64,000 bases of DNA from Paulinella micropora (taxonomy: Eukaryota; Cercozoa; Imbricatea; Euglyphida; Paulinellidae): assembly GCA_019918135.1 (NCBI GenBank), contig WBZZ01002985.1, positions 1 to 64,000 on the forward strand, given 5' to 3'. A program made the translations under genes and the position numbers. The notes under the pieces were generated by a model. That model was given only the letters and a program-made list of their open reading frames with translations. It did not search any database and was not told the origin of the DNA. The stretch's first letter is position 1. Each line of letters opens with the position of its first letter. Shown piece by piece: positions 39,101 to 50,688 of the stretch.

Positions 39101-39814
39101 CAGCTCGTGTGTCCGTTCCCGGTCGGCCCGCGCAACCTGCTGCTGGCCTTTGCGTGCTGCGTGAACAACCGCTTCGAGACCGGCGTCCACGTGGTGGAGC
39201 GGGTCGTGCTGGCGACGCCGCCGGAGGAACAGCCGGCCGAGCGCGGGGTGCCGCTGCCGGAGCTGCTGCGGCGGGCCTACGCGGCCGTGACCCCGGTGCT
39301 CGTCCGCGAGACGCTGGCCCTGGTGCAAGCGGAGCCCAGGTGTCCGGTGTACCTGCTGGCGCGCGACCGGGCGCACCAGGCCGAGCTCGTGCCGCTGCTG
39401 ACGGCGGCCGGCCTGCTGGTGTGCACGCTGTCGGCCCAGGCGCCCCTCACGTTCACCGACAGCCTGGTGGCGAAGGGCGCGTGCCCGGACTATGACGTGG
39501 TGGTAGGTTACCTGCGCTTCGCCGAGGGCTTTACCCTGACACGCTGCGGGGCCACCGTCAGCAGCGTGTACCTCAGCAACCAGGCCACCCGCAGCCAACA
39601 GCTGGCGCGGGTGAACCGCCTCGGCCAGCGGCGGCAGACGGTGCAAGAGGTCACGGTCGTCAGCGGGGTGCTGGAGCTGATCCACCGCAACTACGAGACA
39701 GTACGTTCGTTCCAGGACCTGCTGCGCTGCTTGGGCCCGGTTATCACCGAGCAGGACTTGCCTAGCACGACAGCCCCCGTCGTCGTCGGTAGCGCCGAGC
39801 CTAGTGTGGTCTGA
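36104..39814 (+). CDS. SNF2/SF2-type helicase, about 1,240 codons, three frame breaks
   Basis: ATG 36104 (MLPAPKKARPDPALRPLYC) starts an N-terminal region without clear homology. The reading register changes near 37,480, near 37,990 and near 38,050. Each change has the sign of one missing base, and the total span is a whole number of codons. The C-terminal third is a helicase core: motif I AGSGKS (about 38,655), motif II DEFH (about 38,960), motif III SGTPVLNKS (about 39,050), motif V-like RFAEGFTLTRCG (about 39,520) and motif VI QQLARVNRLGQ (about 39,600). The last is typical of SNF2-like ATPases, including viral transcription and termination helicases. Cys/His residues (PWHCLDHHCCS, about 37,510) may bind metal. 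Probable role: ATP-dependent translocation on viral DNA or in transcription. The breaks may be sequence errors; alternatively the gene is decayed or split. Confidence 0.75.
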
Positions 39815-39819
39815 ATAAA
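39814..39819 (+). terminator. AATAAA overlapping the helicase stop codon
   Basis: CTGAATAAAG: the A of the TGA stop at 39812-39814 is the first base of AATAAA. Such overlap is economical and common in compact viral genomes. Confidence 0.5.
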
Positions 39820-40342
39820 GAAAACGTGTCAGAAAAAGGCACTACTAGCAACGTAGTGTGCTATTATTTATAATATTCTGCCCGGCGCCGGGTTACTTGC
39901 TTTAAAGAAACGTAGACGAGAGGCACGATATCTTGATGTTATTTTATAACCCGGCGGTAGCTAAACACGACGACAGCCAGAGACACGCGGCGGGCGACCA
40001 GCGCGCGGCGGGGAGACGGCCCCTGGCTAATGGGCTGGGTCCCCGGAGAGGAGTAAGCCAGCCCTCCCCCCGTTTGACTAGAGGAAGCCTGCCTGCGTAG
40101 ACGCTGCGTCCGCGTGCCTAGTCCTGTACACGAGCCAGGCAGCCTACGCGCAGTGGCACGGGAAGCCCGGGGCTGCAGAGAGCCGGGCTTCCCCGCTGTC
40201 AGGGAGGCCGACGGCAGGAGCTTGCCTCCCTCCCCGCTGTCAGGGAGGCCGACGGCAGGGGCTTGCCTCCCTCTCCCCTCTTTTGGCACGCTCTCGTGAC
40301 CGGGGAGGTGGGGGAGAGGGGTTTTCGGTCCTCGCGCGCGCT
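39820..40342. other. Convergent intergenic region with short direct repeats
   Basis: Between the helicase and the minus-strand EGF gene. It has AT-rich segments (39,840-39,960). CGCTGTCAGGGAGGCCGACG is repeated at about 40,194 and 40,234, 40 bases apart. No gene is supported. Confidence 0.5.
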
Positions 40343-43300
40343 CTAGCCACAGTTGAGCACACCTTCAAACTGCAGCTGCGCCTGCAGGTTGCGGATAGAG
40401 ATGCGGGTGTAGAGCTCAGTCGACGGCGTGGAATAGCCATACACGCACTCGATTACCAGGCGGTAGGCCAAGTACTGGGTCTGGTACGTTGGCGGAGTGG
40501 GTAGAATCACGACTTCCGCGCCGTAGACACCGGTTAGTGGTAGGCGGCTCCAACTGCCGGCCGACACGTTGAGCGAGCCGTACAAGACGGGCGTTCGTGC
40601 GACGCCTGCCGTACTCGGGCCCTGGGCAAAGGACACTTGGCGCAGGACCGACGCGGCGCGGGTGTGTCCGAACTCCAGGTACTGGCCGCGCGAGGTTCCG
40701 GTCAGCGGCGAGTTTCTGTTGCCACACCTGGCCTCGGGCCCTGCGTCAGTTGCGTACGTGTACGTGGCGGAATACCAGGTGGTGCCACCCCCCAGGGCCA
40801 GGTAGGCCGTCTGGCTGTTGGAGCTAGCGGTGACATACCAGCCGCTGCCATAGAACTCATCGTTACCGGTCCCGTAGGCGGGCAAGCTAAAGGTTCCGGT
40901 GCCAATAGACGGGAGGTAACCCGGCGGGCACGTGCAGTTGTACCCGCCCGCTGTATTAGCGCACAGAGACTGCCCGCCACACGCACGGCGCAACAGGCTG
41001 CCGCCCGTAGCGCACTCGTCCAGCTCTACGCAGGCCTGCGCTTCATCAAGTTTGTAGCCGCTCGGGCAGCTGCACTGCGCGGACGGCCCCCCCCCGCTGG
41101 CTCTGCCTACCGGACAGGAGGCGCAAGCGGCCGCCTCCAGGAACCAAGGGCGGAAGTACATGAACCTGAGCGCCGGTTGTCCTCCCTCAGTCAGTACACA
41201 GGGGGAATACATCCTTGTCACTGAAAATCGCCATTGAGTGGAATACCTCGGCGTCCAATCCGGCGGCGCCGCTGGGAAATCAAAACGCTGCGACGTCCCG
41301 CGCTGTACTCGACGCGCCAAGTATAAGGAGCTGCTCCCCTCTGCTGCCCCGGTTCTAGCGCAAACGAGACGTTGGGGACAGTCACTGCCCTACCGCCGTA
41401 GCTCACCCGAAAACGCTCTGCCGGATAAACCGGTATAGGCAAACCATCGGCACAGTTAAAGGCAGTGGCAGTCTGGAACGGCTCTGTGGTCGAGACCATT
41501 CTACACACGGGATCCTCGTTGCAGTAAAAGTAGGCGGACCCCCTGGTCCTGTCCTGCACCTGGCAGACGGGGTACGCTGCCATACTAACAGGGTCGTACG
41601 GCAGGTCCCAGAGCCTCGCGGGCTCAGCGCCCTGCTGAAGGCCACAGGCACAGTAGTAGCTGCCAGGCGTGTTCACGCACTGGCCGGGGCCGCAGTAGAT
41701 GGTCGGGACGCCACCCTCACTGCATTCGTCTACGTCCACGCAGCCCGTGACGCCCGCCCCGGCGTAGCCCCCCGGGCAAGCAGAGCACAGAAAGCTCCCG
41801 ATCGTGTTGGTGCAGGTAGTCAAGGCATCGCAGGCCCCCCTCCCGACCAGGCACTCATTCACGTCCGCGCAGCCCCCCGCGGTGTCGTTCCACGCATAGC
41901 CAGCATAGCACTCCCTTGGACTACAGCTCCAGTTGCCGGGGACGTTCCTGCACACGACCTGGTGGCCGCAGCCGCCGTTGTCAGTAGCACACTCGTTGAT
42001 GTCCAAGCAGGCGCCCTGACCCTGGTTGAGGTAGCCAAGCGGGCAGTCGGTACAGACGTAGCTGCCTACGGTGTTCATGCACCGGCGCTGCGCATCGCAG
42101 GGCTGCTGCTGCGTGCATTCGTCGGCGTCGACGCAGGCCCGCTGCGACTCGGACAGCGTAGTGTAGCCAGCCGGACACAGCAGGCAGGTAGGAGAAGGCT
42201 TAAAATTGATCCAAGTTAGTGCGGCCCTCATAATGGAGGCGGATTGGAAGGCTAGCGGGTACGCTCGAAGACTAGCCGCATGGCAATGGGGGCTAGCTCC
42301 TCCGCCCGGCCAAAGGAGTAATCTTCGATCTCCCATTTTGCAAGTGTGTTAGTGCTTATGATGTGGGGAGGTTCCACCCGAATCAAAGGCGATTGCTTCC
42401 ACCAGGACTGTGGATCGGACGGGTTGTGTGTGTACCATACTTCGAGCCGGGGATAAACTCCTGCCTCGAAAGAGGACGATAGGTCTCCCGCGAACCACAG
42501 CCGTACCGTATCCAGGAATGGCAGAGAAAATGAACGTGGTGGGGGGAGGCGGAACTCGATGTAGTCGCCGAACCGGTCCGCCGTCAGCCGGGCCGCAGCG
42601 AACCGAGCGGGGCCTTCCGTGGTCTGCAAGTACCATTCGCTGGACGGGCCGGCCCAGGGGGTTGGTGTCGGAGCGCCGGGCCCATACGTAAAGAGAGGGA
42701 GCAGGTCCTCCCCCGTCGAAGACCGTATCTGCCAATCATAGTTAGTCTGGGGTGATAGTACGTAGGACTCTCTGAAGAACGAGTTCCAGTCGGTGTCATG
42801 TAAGTAGTAGCCGGGCCTGCAATCGCACCGGTACCCGACACCCGTCTCCACGCACAGGCCGCCGTTGCTGGGGTGGCAGCGTGACTGCGTAGTGACATCA
42901 CCCCCCGAGCTGTCGCAGTACGTGCCCGCCGGACGGTAGTAGGGGAGACAGACGCGCGGTAGCACCGCGGCGGCCGACAGCCCGCTGTCCAGCAGGGCGC
43001 GCAGCCCGTTGCCCTCGAGCAACTCGTGGCAAGTGCTGGAGTGCTCCTGCTCGTCCTCGGGAGTGCTGAAAGCCCAGCCCGCCAGCGGCTGTGCAAACGA
43101 GGTGGCGTTAGTCAGCGCGTAGCAGGCGCGCAGCCGTGGGCCGCGCAGGAACGCCAGCGGCTGGTTAAAGCTGCGCGCTTCGTAGAACATGCAGTCGAGG
43201 TTGTCCAGTGAAGCGGGGGCCCAGCCGCTCAGGGCGCTGTTGAACCGGGCGGCCCCCGCAAACATCCAGCTGGCGTCCCGCAGACGCGGGACGGCCCAGG

Positions 43301-44171
43301 CCAGCGGGCCCGCGACTGCCAGGTTGCGGGCGTTGTAGAACAGGTGGCTGGCGTTGCGCAGCGAGCTGGTGTTGAGCGACTCGAGCCCGGGGACGACTTC
43401 GGCGTCCGTGCCTGCCAGCAGGAACTGGGCCTCTTCTACCAGCCCGGTATCGGAGCCGCGCAGGTCTACGCGCAGGCAAGGCGAGTAGGCAAAGGCGCCC
43501 TCCAGGCTGCGAGCGGCTTCCGTGCTCAGCCCCGCCAGCTCCTGGCAGAGGCGTGGCAGCTGCGCCCACGACCAGGCAAAGCTCCGCACACCGGCGGTGG
43601 CCAGGCCGGCCAGCGGGGGTAGGTATTCCAGGCCGTCGGCGCGCCAAAAGTGGTGGCCGCGCGACTCGTGCAGCCGCAGCCCTCCCCACCGCTCGATGCG
43701 CAGCAGCCGCGCAGCATTCGCTCCCGCGCCCGCCTGCGCCCGCCGCCAGTCTTCGTCCATGGACCAGCCCTGCAGCGCCGCGGCACTAGCCGTCACGGTG
43801 TAGTTCCCCGGCCGCTGGTACACGTGCGTGCAACCGAAGCGTTGCGTGCCGGGGCACGGCTGCGCGGCAGTTCCGTCACCCCACCAGACCCAACCGGTGG
43901 CTGTCCCCTGCTGCAGGGCGCGGCGGCCAACCGCCGGCGCGTCGCTTCCGGTAGGTAGCACAAACACCGACTGCGCGGTGGTGACTTGCAGGACTAGCAA
44001 GCCCCCCGCGGGGTCCGGCGGGCCCGAGCTCGGCTGCGTTCCCTCCAGCGCCACTGTGCAGTAGCCAGCCGCGACGGCGGCCAGGGCCATAAACCACGGC
44101 CAGCTTGCGCCAGGACCCCTGGCTAAAGAGCCGGCGGAATGAGCTCCCCCCAGAGAGAAAAGCCGGTCCAT
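40343..44171 (-). CDS. PKD-like/DUF285 protein with EGF-like array, two frame breaks
   Basis: Start chosen at ATG 44171 (MDRLFSLGG), which is followed by a hydrophobic signal-like stretch WPWFMALAAVAAGYCTVAL. Then come a PKD-like WWGDGT / CTHVYQRPGNYTVTA and DUF285-like repeats (LSGWAPASLDNLDCMFYEA). An EGF-like unit and a beta-rich domain follow, to 42,252. There the frame closes, and the EGF array continues in the next register: CVDADECTQQQPC, CLDINECATDNGGC, CADVNECLVGRGAC and CVDVDECSEGG are calcium-binding EGF signatures. A second register change near 41,270 leads to another EGF-like unit (CVELDECATGG) and a discoidin-like C-terminal domain ending LNCG. Both changes have the sign of one missing base. 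A secreted or virion-surface adhesion protein is the likeliest reading. Similar N-terminal plan to the 18,783 gene. Confidence 0.7.
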
Positions 44172-44528
44172 TCGTATTACTAGAAGCAACCGAGCCGTTC
44201 TTGCTCCCCGTTGCTGGCACACGCACCAGGCGCGGCCGGTCCGCCTTCCCTGCCCCCCCCCCCTTCCGCTCCCCTGCCTGCCCCCCTGCCCGCGCCCTCG
44301 TGCCTCCGCACCACTCTTTCCCCCTCCTTCCGGCGCGTCAGCTGTCCCTGCCCACAGCCGCGAGCTGCGGGGGGGCGGGCTCGACGAGCTAGGCAGCGCT
44401 TCCAGCCGGGGTGCGCCGCTAGCCGGGCTGAATGCGCACGCTTTCGCTGCCGTCCGGAGCTGCGGGCACAGTTGTGGGACAGGGGCCGACCCCCCCAGGG
44501 GCGGGCGGCGCCGGTCCGTCCCCTGACG

Positions 44529-44604
44529 CAAGTGGCGCACGAGAGCGTGTTTATTAGAAGCCACGGATCCCACCGCGCATCAGTGGTTTCAACGCAGCGA
44601 GGTC
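44529..44604 (+). pseudogene. Short degenerate copy of the helicase motif II region
   Basis: Bases 44,529-44,551 are identical to 38,930-38,952 of the helicase gene (QVAHESVF). Similarity continues with mismatches for about 50 more bases (CACCGCGC, then CAACGCAGCG versus CGACGCAGCG). The residues corresponding to DEFH are lost. It lies upstream of the DUF285/EGF gene in non-coding DNA, so it is a gene fragment and not a gene. Confidence 0.65.
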
Positions 44605-44877
44605 AGTGTCGTTTTGCCTAGCCACTGCCCGTCCTAGGGACAGAGCTGCCGTGCTCCCCGCGCATGTAGCCGGTACACAGACCCGGCTGGCTAACCGGGC
44701 TGCCACTATCTACTGAGTGTGTGTGTGTGTGTGTTTACATTGGAACGAGAGCCTCGGGCAGCCGCGCACAATAAGGACGCAAGCGTTCTTGGCGGTCTTA
44801 GGCCTGGCGGTCCCGGGCGGCCAGTGCTACACGGCCAGTGGCTATCCCCGGGACGGGTGCACCCACCGGACCGCGGA

Positions 44878-45159
44878 CTATGCGCAGTGGCGCAGGAAGC
44901 GGGCCAGGGGGGCAGGGCCGGCCTCCTGCTGCAGGGACACTAGCAGCAGGACCTTGGTCGCTTCGGGCACCCGCCAGCAGAAGTGGTGCTCGCAGGCAGC
45001 CGGGTCGGCGCAGTCCAGGGCCTCACGGGCGCTCTGGAGCAACGCAGCCCAGGCGTCCGGCTCCAGGCTGGCTTGCAGGCGCCGCGCCCTGACCGCTAAG
45101 TGCCGAAGGGCCGTGCGGCCGCCGCCAGCGTCGGCCTGCATGAGTACCAGAGAAAACAC
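44878..45159 (-). CDS. Possible small protein, 93 aa
   Basis: The frame from ATG 45159 (MFSLVLMQADAGGG) has protein-like composition, unlike most frames around it: ARRLQASLEPDAWAALLQSA and WRVPEATKVLLLVSLQQE suggest two or three helices. Four cysteines occur in the middle and at the end. There is no repeat and no family I recognise. No promoter or poly(A) signal was found close by. The surrounding 44,605-45,440 holds TG repeats (44,716-44,735) and three copies of GGGAGGGGGGCCC (about 45,230-45,270). Confidence 0.35.
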   Translation of the reverse strand: MFSLVLMQADAGGGRTALRHLAVRARRLQASLEPDAWAALLQSAREALDCADPAACEHHFCWRVPEATKVLLLVSLQQEAGPAPLARFLRHCA

Positions 45160-45478
45160 ACTGGGGGTCCCGACGACGGCTTGTGAGAGGCCACGCGGTC
45201 GCCGGCACGGGCCGTGCCCCCGGGGGCCCGGGAGGGGGGCCCGGGAGGGGGGCCCGGGAGGGGGGCCTGCTCCCGGGTCGCGGGGAGGAGGCAGCGCGCT
45301 CCCCCCCCCTGCCGGCCGACCGCAGACCTCTTCGCCCCTGCCGGTCGTCCGGCGCTGTCTGGTAGCGCCCCTCCCCCCCCCTGGGGCGCCGGCGTATGGC
45401 TGTGCTGAGCCCTCAGCCTGTACCAGATTTCCTTACTTTGATGGAGACTGTGTGACGATGCTTGCGCACGCACCCTTT

Positions 45479-45484
45479 TTTATT
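45479..45484 (-). terminator. AATAAA signal of DUF285 copy A
   Basis: TTTATT on the plus strand, 105 bases past the end of copy A; the matching element follows copies B and C. Confidence 0.5.
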
Positions 45485-45588
45485 TAAGTTCTTTGCATCA
45501 ACCCGAGTCTGCTTTCAGTGCTCTCGCCGCTACTCCCTGAGCAGCCAGGCGCAGCACGCCGCCGCAGCCGCCGGTCTGCCACTGAACA

Positions 45589-47781
45589 TTAATACGATGC
45601 TGCGCCACACCCGCGGACGTAGGAGCCGTTGCAGAGAACTGGCAGGTGGCTCGGCTGGATGCCCTGGCCTGCTTTATAAACGCCGTAATACTGGAACATC
45701 GCAGTGCACGTTTCTGCACCCATCGGTGACGCAGCTAGGTTCCAGCCAATGAGATCTTGATCAAAGACGCAGTTGCCGCTAAACATATTGCCGACTTTGT
45801 TTGCTGCCGCGGTGGCCGACATGTCCCAGGCGCCCAGGGGCTGGTTGAAGGCGCACGTGTAGTCCCGGCAGTAAAAGGCATTGTCATGTCCGACACCTTG
45901 CTAGTGTTCCAGCCATTGATGTTTTGGTTGAAAGCTAGGGCATCCTCGAAAACGCCGTACAGGCTCGTGACGGACGAAGTGTTCCACGCGCCCAGCGGCT
46001 GGTTGAAGGCAGACGCACTCCTGAAAGCCCACACAGGGTCGTGACTCTGCCCACGTTCCAGGCGCCGAGCGGTCGATTGAACGCCCTGGCCCGAGAACGT
46101 CCAAACAGGCTGGTGACTCGGCTCGTGTCCCAGCTCTCGACGCTACCGTTGAAGGACGTAGCACTAGTGAAGGTGTAGGCGAAGCTAGCCACGCCGCTCG
46201 TGTTCCAGCTGCCGAGGTCCTGGTTGAACTTGGCACAGCTCTGAAACAGTCTGAGGAAGCCGTTGGGATGGGTGCGGGCGTGAGCCACGACCAGTCCCAG
46301 TCGCGCGCGTCGCCCACGAACTCGCTGCATTCGTACAGCAGGTACTCGGGCGCCACGCCTTGCAGGGCCCGCGAGCCGGCCGTCGGCGCCAGGTAGCGCA
46401 ACGGAACCCGCCTGCTGTCCGCGCGAAGAGCGGGTCGTGCTGCCGACGGGTGGTACAGCTGCACGTCGCCCCACGCCACCACGTCCACACCCGGGCGCCT
46501 CTACGTACCACAGCCCGTCGACGCGGCCGCTCAGACGCAGCCAGTAGTCGCCGGCGCTGGCGTACACGTGCGTGCAGACGGCGCCGCCGGCGTGCGCGCA
46601 CGAGCCGGGCGCCGACCCGTCCCCCCAGTCCACCGTAAAATTTGCGCCCGGGCCGGCCGCGGGCGACAGCGTCAGGGTGGCTGTGGTGCCAGGGTAGGTC
46701 GCGCGCACGAGAGCCAGGAAGTGCGAGCGCGAGCACGCGGCGGGCCAGTGTGCTTGGCCGAGCGCCGTGTACGGCGCCAGCCGTGTGCAGTCCACCGAGC
46801 CAGGGGCCAGCGCCGGCGTCCTCCAGGCGGTGAGCGCTTCCCGGAAGTCGCTGCCCAGGCCCTGGAAGAGTCCGTGGAAGCGCGACAGGCTCGGCAGCGA
46901 CGTCCAGCCGCCGACCCCCGTCCACGTGAGCGCCGCGCCGCCCGCGAACAGTTCGCTCGCGTCCTCGAGCAGGGCAGTGTCCCAGCGCGACAGGTCGAGC
47001 TCCGTCAGCGCAGGCAGGCCCGCGAACGCGCGGCTGGCGTTGCGAAGGCGGCGCGTGTCCCAGTCTTGCGTGCCGCGCAAACCAGGCAGGCCCGTTGAGT
47101 TCTCAAACACGCCGATCGCCGACTCGGCGCCGGACACGTTGAGCCCGTAGCTCAGGTCCGGCACTGGAGCGGTGAGGCCCGCGAAGCTGTAGTCCCAGAC
47201 GCGCACGAGCCCGGCGTCCGCCAGCGTGGCGAGCGAGGGCACGTACGCGAGCCCCGGCGCCGCGTACAGGTGGTAGCCGCTCGTCTCGTGGAAGCGCAGC
47301 TCCCCCCACCGCCTCACGGCGCGCAGCCGCAGGCCCGCGGGCGCCGCGGCGTGCCAGGCGGCGTGAGCGCCCAGCCGCGCAGAGGGTAGCGCCACCGGGG
47401 TCCGCTGTCACCGTGTACGTGCCGGCAGCGGCGTACGTGTGCGCGCACGGCGCGGCGCCGGCGTCCAGGCACTGGCGTGGGGCTGGAGCCGTCCCCCCAG
47501 TCGACCGTGAACGACGTCGGGACGGTGGCCTGGGCCTGGCGGCGGCGGCGCGCAGTCGGGGCGGTGGGCGGCCACAGGGGCCACACGAATGTGTTGTTCG
47601 GGGCCGCCGTCGTCAGCTCGAGGATCGTGACGCCGCCGGGGCACACGACCGAGGGGCACGCCTCCTCTTGGGTCGGGCACTGCAGGGGGTACGGGCACCC
47701 GGCGCCGGCGGCCCGCAGCCACCCGTACAGCAAGAGGAGGGGCCACGGGCGCCACGGTTGGCGGGCGGGGCCAAAGTGCAT
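45589..47781 (-). pseudogene. DUF285 surface protein copy A, multiply frame-broken
   Basis: The start MHFGPARQPWRPWPLLLLYG is a signal peptide. The intended plan, seen by comparing copies, is: signal; CPTQEEACPSVVCPGG; PKD-like FTVDWGDGS; DUF285 block (LSRWDTALLEDASELFAGG); a second PKD-like FTVDWGDGSAPGSCAHAGG; then a second DUF285 block (FNQDLGSWNTSG, FNGSVESWDTSR, FNRPLGAWNVGR). The register changes at least six times (near 47,475, 47,400, 47,365, 46,492, 46,270 and 46,030). One of these needs an extra base where copy B has none. It is the most damaged of the three copies and is probably not translated as one product if the sequence is right. Confidence 0.7.
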
Positions 47782-48040
47782 CTTTTCTTCTTGTGCGGGC
47801 GTAGTCTTGCCCAGTGTTGGAGGATATTGGGGCGGCCCGGGCGCCCGCGCTGGGCCGCGCCGGCGGGGAGGCCCGGGGAGGGAAAGGGGGGGGGGAGGCG
47901 GACACGACAAGCAGTAGAGGGGGGCCGGGCTCCTCGCCCCTCTCCCGCCCCTCCGGCCCCTCGCAGTGCCTCTCGTCTGCCGTCCGGTCCCCGGCGACCG
48001 ACCCAAGAAACTGTGTGACGATGCTTCGGACGCACCTTCT

Positions 48041-48046
48041 TTTATT
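48041..48046 (-). terminator. AATAAA signal of DUF285 copy B
   Basis: TTTATT on the plus strand, 92 bases past the stop of copy B. Confidence 0.5.
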
Positions 48047-48137
48047 TCTCTTTCTTACTAATCCGAGTCTGCTCTCTCGCGGCCGTCTCCCCTGAGTAGT
48101 TCCCCTAAGGCGCACGCCGCCGGCCCGCTACTAACAA

Positions 48138-50327
48138 TTAATAGATCAGACCACACCCACGGACGTAGGACCCGTCGCAGAGAGCTGGCAGGTTGCTTGG
48201 CTGGATGCCGCGGCCTGCTTCATACAAACCACCACCCTGGAACATCTCGGCGCATGCAAACGCGCCATACGGCGACGCAGTTAGGTTCCAACCAGTGAGA
48301 TCCTGATCAAAGACACAGTTGCCCCTAAACATTTCGCTGGTACTTGACCCTGATGCCGCCACGTCCCAGGCGCCCAGGGGCTGGTTGAAGGCGCACATGC
48401 GGTCCCGGCAGAAAAAGGCATAACTCATGTCCAACACCTTGTTAGTCTTCCAGCCGTTGATGTTCTGGTTGAAAGCATTGGCACTGTCGAAAACGTACCT
48501 CAAGCTCGTGACGGACGAAGTGTTCCACGCACCCAGCGGCTGGTTGAAAGTAAGTGCATTCCTGAAAGCGTACGCCAGAGTCGTGACTCTGCCCACGTTC
48601 CAGGCGCCGAGCGACCGGTTGAACACACGGGCGCTCCAGAACGTCCCATATAGACTGGTGACTTGGCTCGTGTCCCAGCTCTCGACGCTGCCGTTGAAGG
48701 AAGACGCGGCGTAGAAGGTGTGTTCGAGGCTAGCGATGCCACTCGTGTTCCAGCCGCCGAGGTCCTGGTTGAACTTGTCGCAGCTCCGGAACAGGCCTTT
48801 GAAGCCGTTGGGGTGCGTGGCGGGCGTCAGCCACGACCAGTCCCAGTCGCGCGTATCGCCCACGAACTCACGCATGTAGCTGAGCAGGTACTCGGGCGCG
48901 ACGCCCCGCAGCGCGCGCGAGCCGGCCGTCGGCGCCAGGTAGCGCAACGGATACCCGTCTACTGCCCACGTGAAGAGCGGGGTCGTGCTGCCGACGGGGT
49001 GGTACAGCTGCACGTCGCCCCACGCCATTACGTCCACCACCCGGGCGCCCTCTATGTACCGCAGCCCGTCGACGCGGCCGCTCAGACGCAGCCAGTAGTC
49101 GCCGGCGCTGGTGTACACGTGCGGGCAGAGGGCGCCGCCGGCGTGCGCGCACGAGCCGGGCGGCGACCCGTCCCCCCAGTCCACCGTAAAATTCGCGCCC
49201 GGGCCGGCCGCGGGCGACAGCGTCAGGGTGGCCGCGGCGTTGGGCTTGTGTGCGCACGAGCGCCAGGAAATGCGAGCGCGAGCACGCGGCGGGCCAGTGT
49301 GCTTGGCAGAGCGCCGTGTACGGCGCCAGCCGCGTGCAGTCAACGGAGCCCGGTGCGAGCGCCGGCGTCGACCAGCCGGCGAGCGCTTCCCGGAAGTCGC
49401 TGCCCAGGCCCCGGAACAGTCCGTCGAAGCGTGACAGGCTCAGCAGCGACGTCCAGCCGCCGACCCCCGTCCACGCGAGCGCCACGCCGCCCGCGAACAG
49501 TTCGCTCACGTCCTCGAGCCGGGCGGTGTCCCAGCGCGACAAGTCTAGCTCGGTCAACGCCGGCAGGCCCGCGAACGCGCGGCTGGCGTTGCGCAGCCTG
49601 CGCGTGTCCCAGTCTTGTGTGCCGCCCAGGCCGCGCAGGCCCACTGAGTTCTCAAACACGCCGACCGCCGACTCGGCGCCCGACACGTTGAGCCCGTAGC
49701 TCAGGTCCGGCAACGGAGTGGTCGAGGCCGCGAAGCTGTAGTCCCAGTTCTGCACGAGCCCCGTGTCCGCCAGCGATTGAGCGGCGCACGTACGTGAGCC
49801 CGGCGCCGCGTACAGGTGGTAGCCGCTCGTCTCGTGGAAGCGCAGCTCCCCCCACCGCCGCACGGCGCGCAGCCGCAGGCCGGCGGGCGCCGTGGCGTGC
49901 CAGGCCGGTGTCAGCGCCCAGCCGCGCACGGGGTAGCGTCCGCCGGGGTCCGCCGTCACCGTGTACGTGCCGGCAGCGGCGTACGTGTGCGCGCACGGCG
50001 CAACGCCGGCGTCCAGGCATGGCGTGGGGCTGGAGCCGTCCCCCCAGTCGACCGTGAACGACGTCGGGACGGTGGCCTGGGCCTGGCGGCGGCGGCGCGC
50101 AGTCGGGGCGGTGGGCGGCCACAGGGGCCACACGAACGTGTCTGTCGGGCCGCCGTCGTCAGCTCGAGGATCGTGACGCCGCCGGGGCACACGACCGGGG
50201 GGCACGCCTCCTCTTGGGTCGGGCACTGCAGGGGGTACGGGCACCCGGCGCCGGCGGCCCGCAGCCACCCGCACAGCAAGAGGAGGGGCCACGGGCGCCA
50301 CGGCTGGCGGGCGGGGGCGAAGTGCAT
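48138..50327 (-). CDS. DUF285 surface protein copy B, two frame breaks
   Basis: Start ATG 50327 begins a signal peptide (MHFAPARQPWRPWPLLLLCG). The register changes near 50,147 and again near 49,245, where this copy is two bases shorter than copies A and C. Between the breaks the sequence is well conserved: PKD-like FTVDWGDGSSPTPC, AHTYAAAGTYTVTADPGG, DUF285 units such as LSRWDTARLEDVSELFAGG. After the second break come a PKD-like domain and at least six DUF285 units (FNQDLGGWNTSG, FNRSLGAWNVGR, FNQPLGAWNTSS, FNQNINGWKTNK). It ends SYVRGCGLIY. DUF285 is the BspA-like repeat known from surface proteins of mycoplasmas and some protists. Likely displayed or secreted; ligand unknown. Confidence 0.65.
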
Positions 50328-50591
50328 CTTTTCTTCTTGTGCGGGCGTAGTCTTGCCCAGTGTCGGAGGATATTGGGGCGGCGGCCCGGGCGCCCGCGCC
50401 GGGGCCGCGCCGGCGGGGAGGCCCGGGGAGGGAAAGGGGGGGGGGAGGCGGACACGACAAGCAGTAGAGGGGGGCCGGGCTCCTCGCCCCTCTCCCGTTC
50501 CCTCCGGCCCCTCGCAGTGCCTCTCGTCTGCCGTCCGGTCCCCGGCGACCGACCCAAGAAACTGTGTGACGATGCTTCGGACGCACCTTCT

Positions 50592-50597
50592 TTTATT
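50592..50597 (-). terminator. AATAAA signal of DUF285 copy C
   Basis: TTTATT on the plus strand, 92 bases past the stop of copy C. Confidence 0.5.
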
Positions 50598-50688
50598 TCT
50601 CTTTCTTACTAATCCGAGTCTGCTCTCTCGCGGCCGTCTCCCCTGAGTAGTTCCCCTAAGGCGCACGCCGCCGGTCTGCCACTGAACA

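Noticed and set aside
44575-44610. Resemblance of CAGTGGTTTCAACGCAG to a cDNA adapter
   Set aside because: The match is imperfect, and the stretch aligns better with the helicase gene of this same window.
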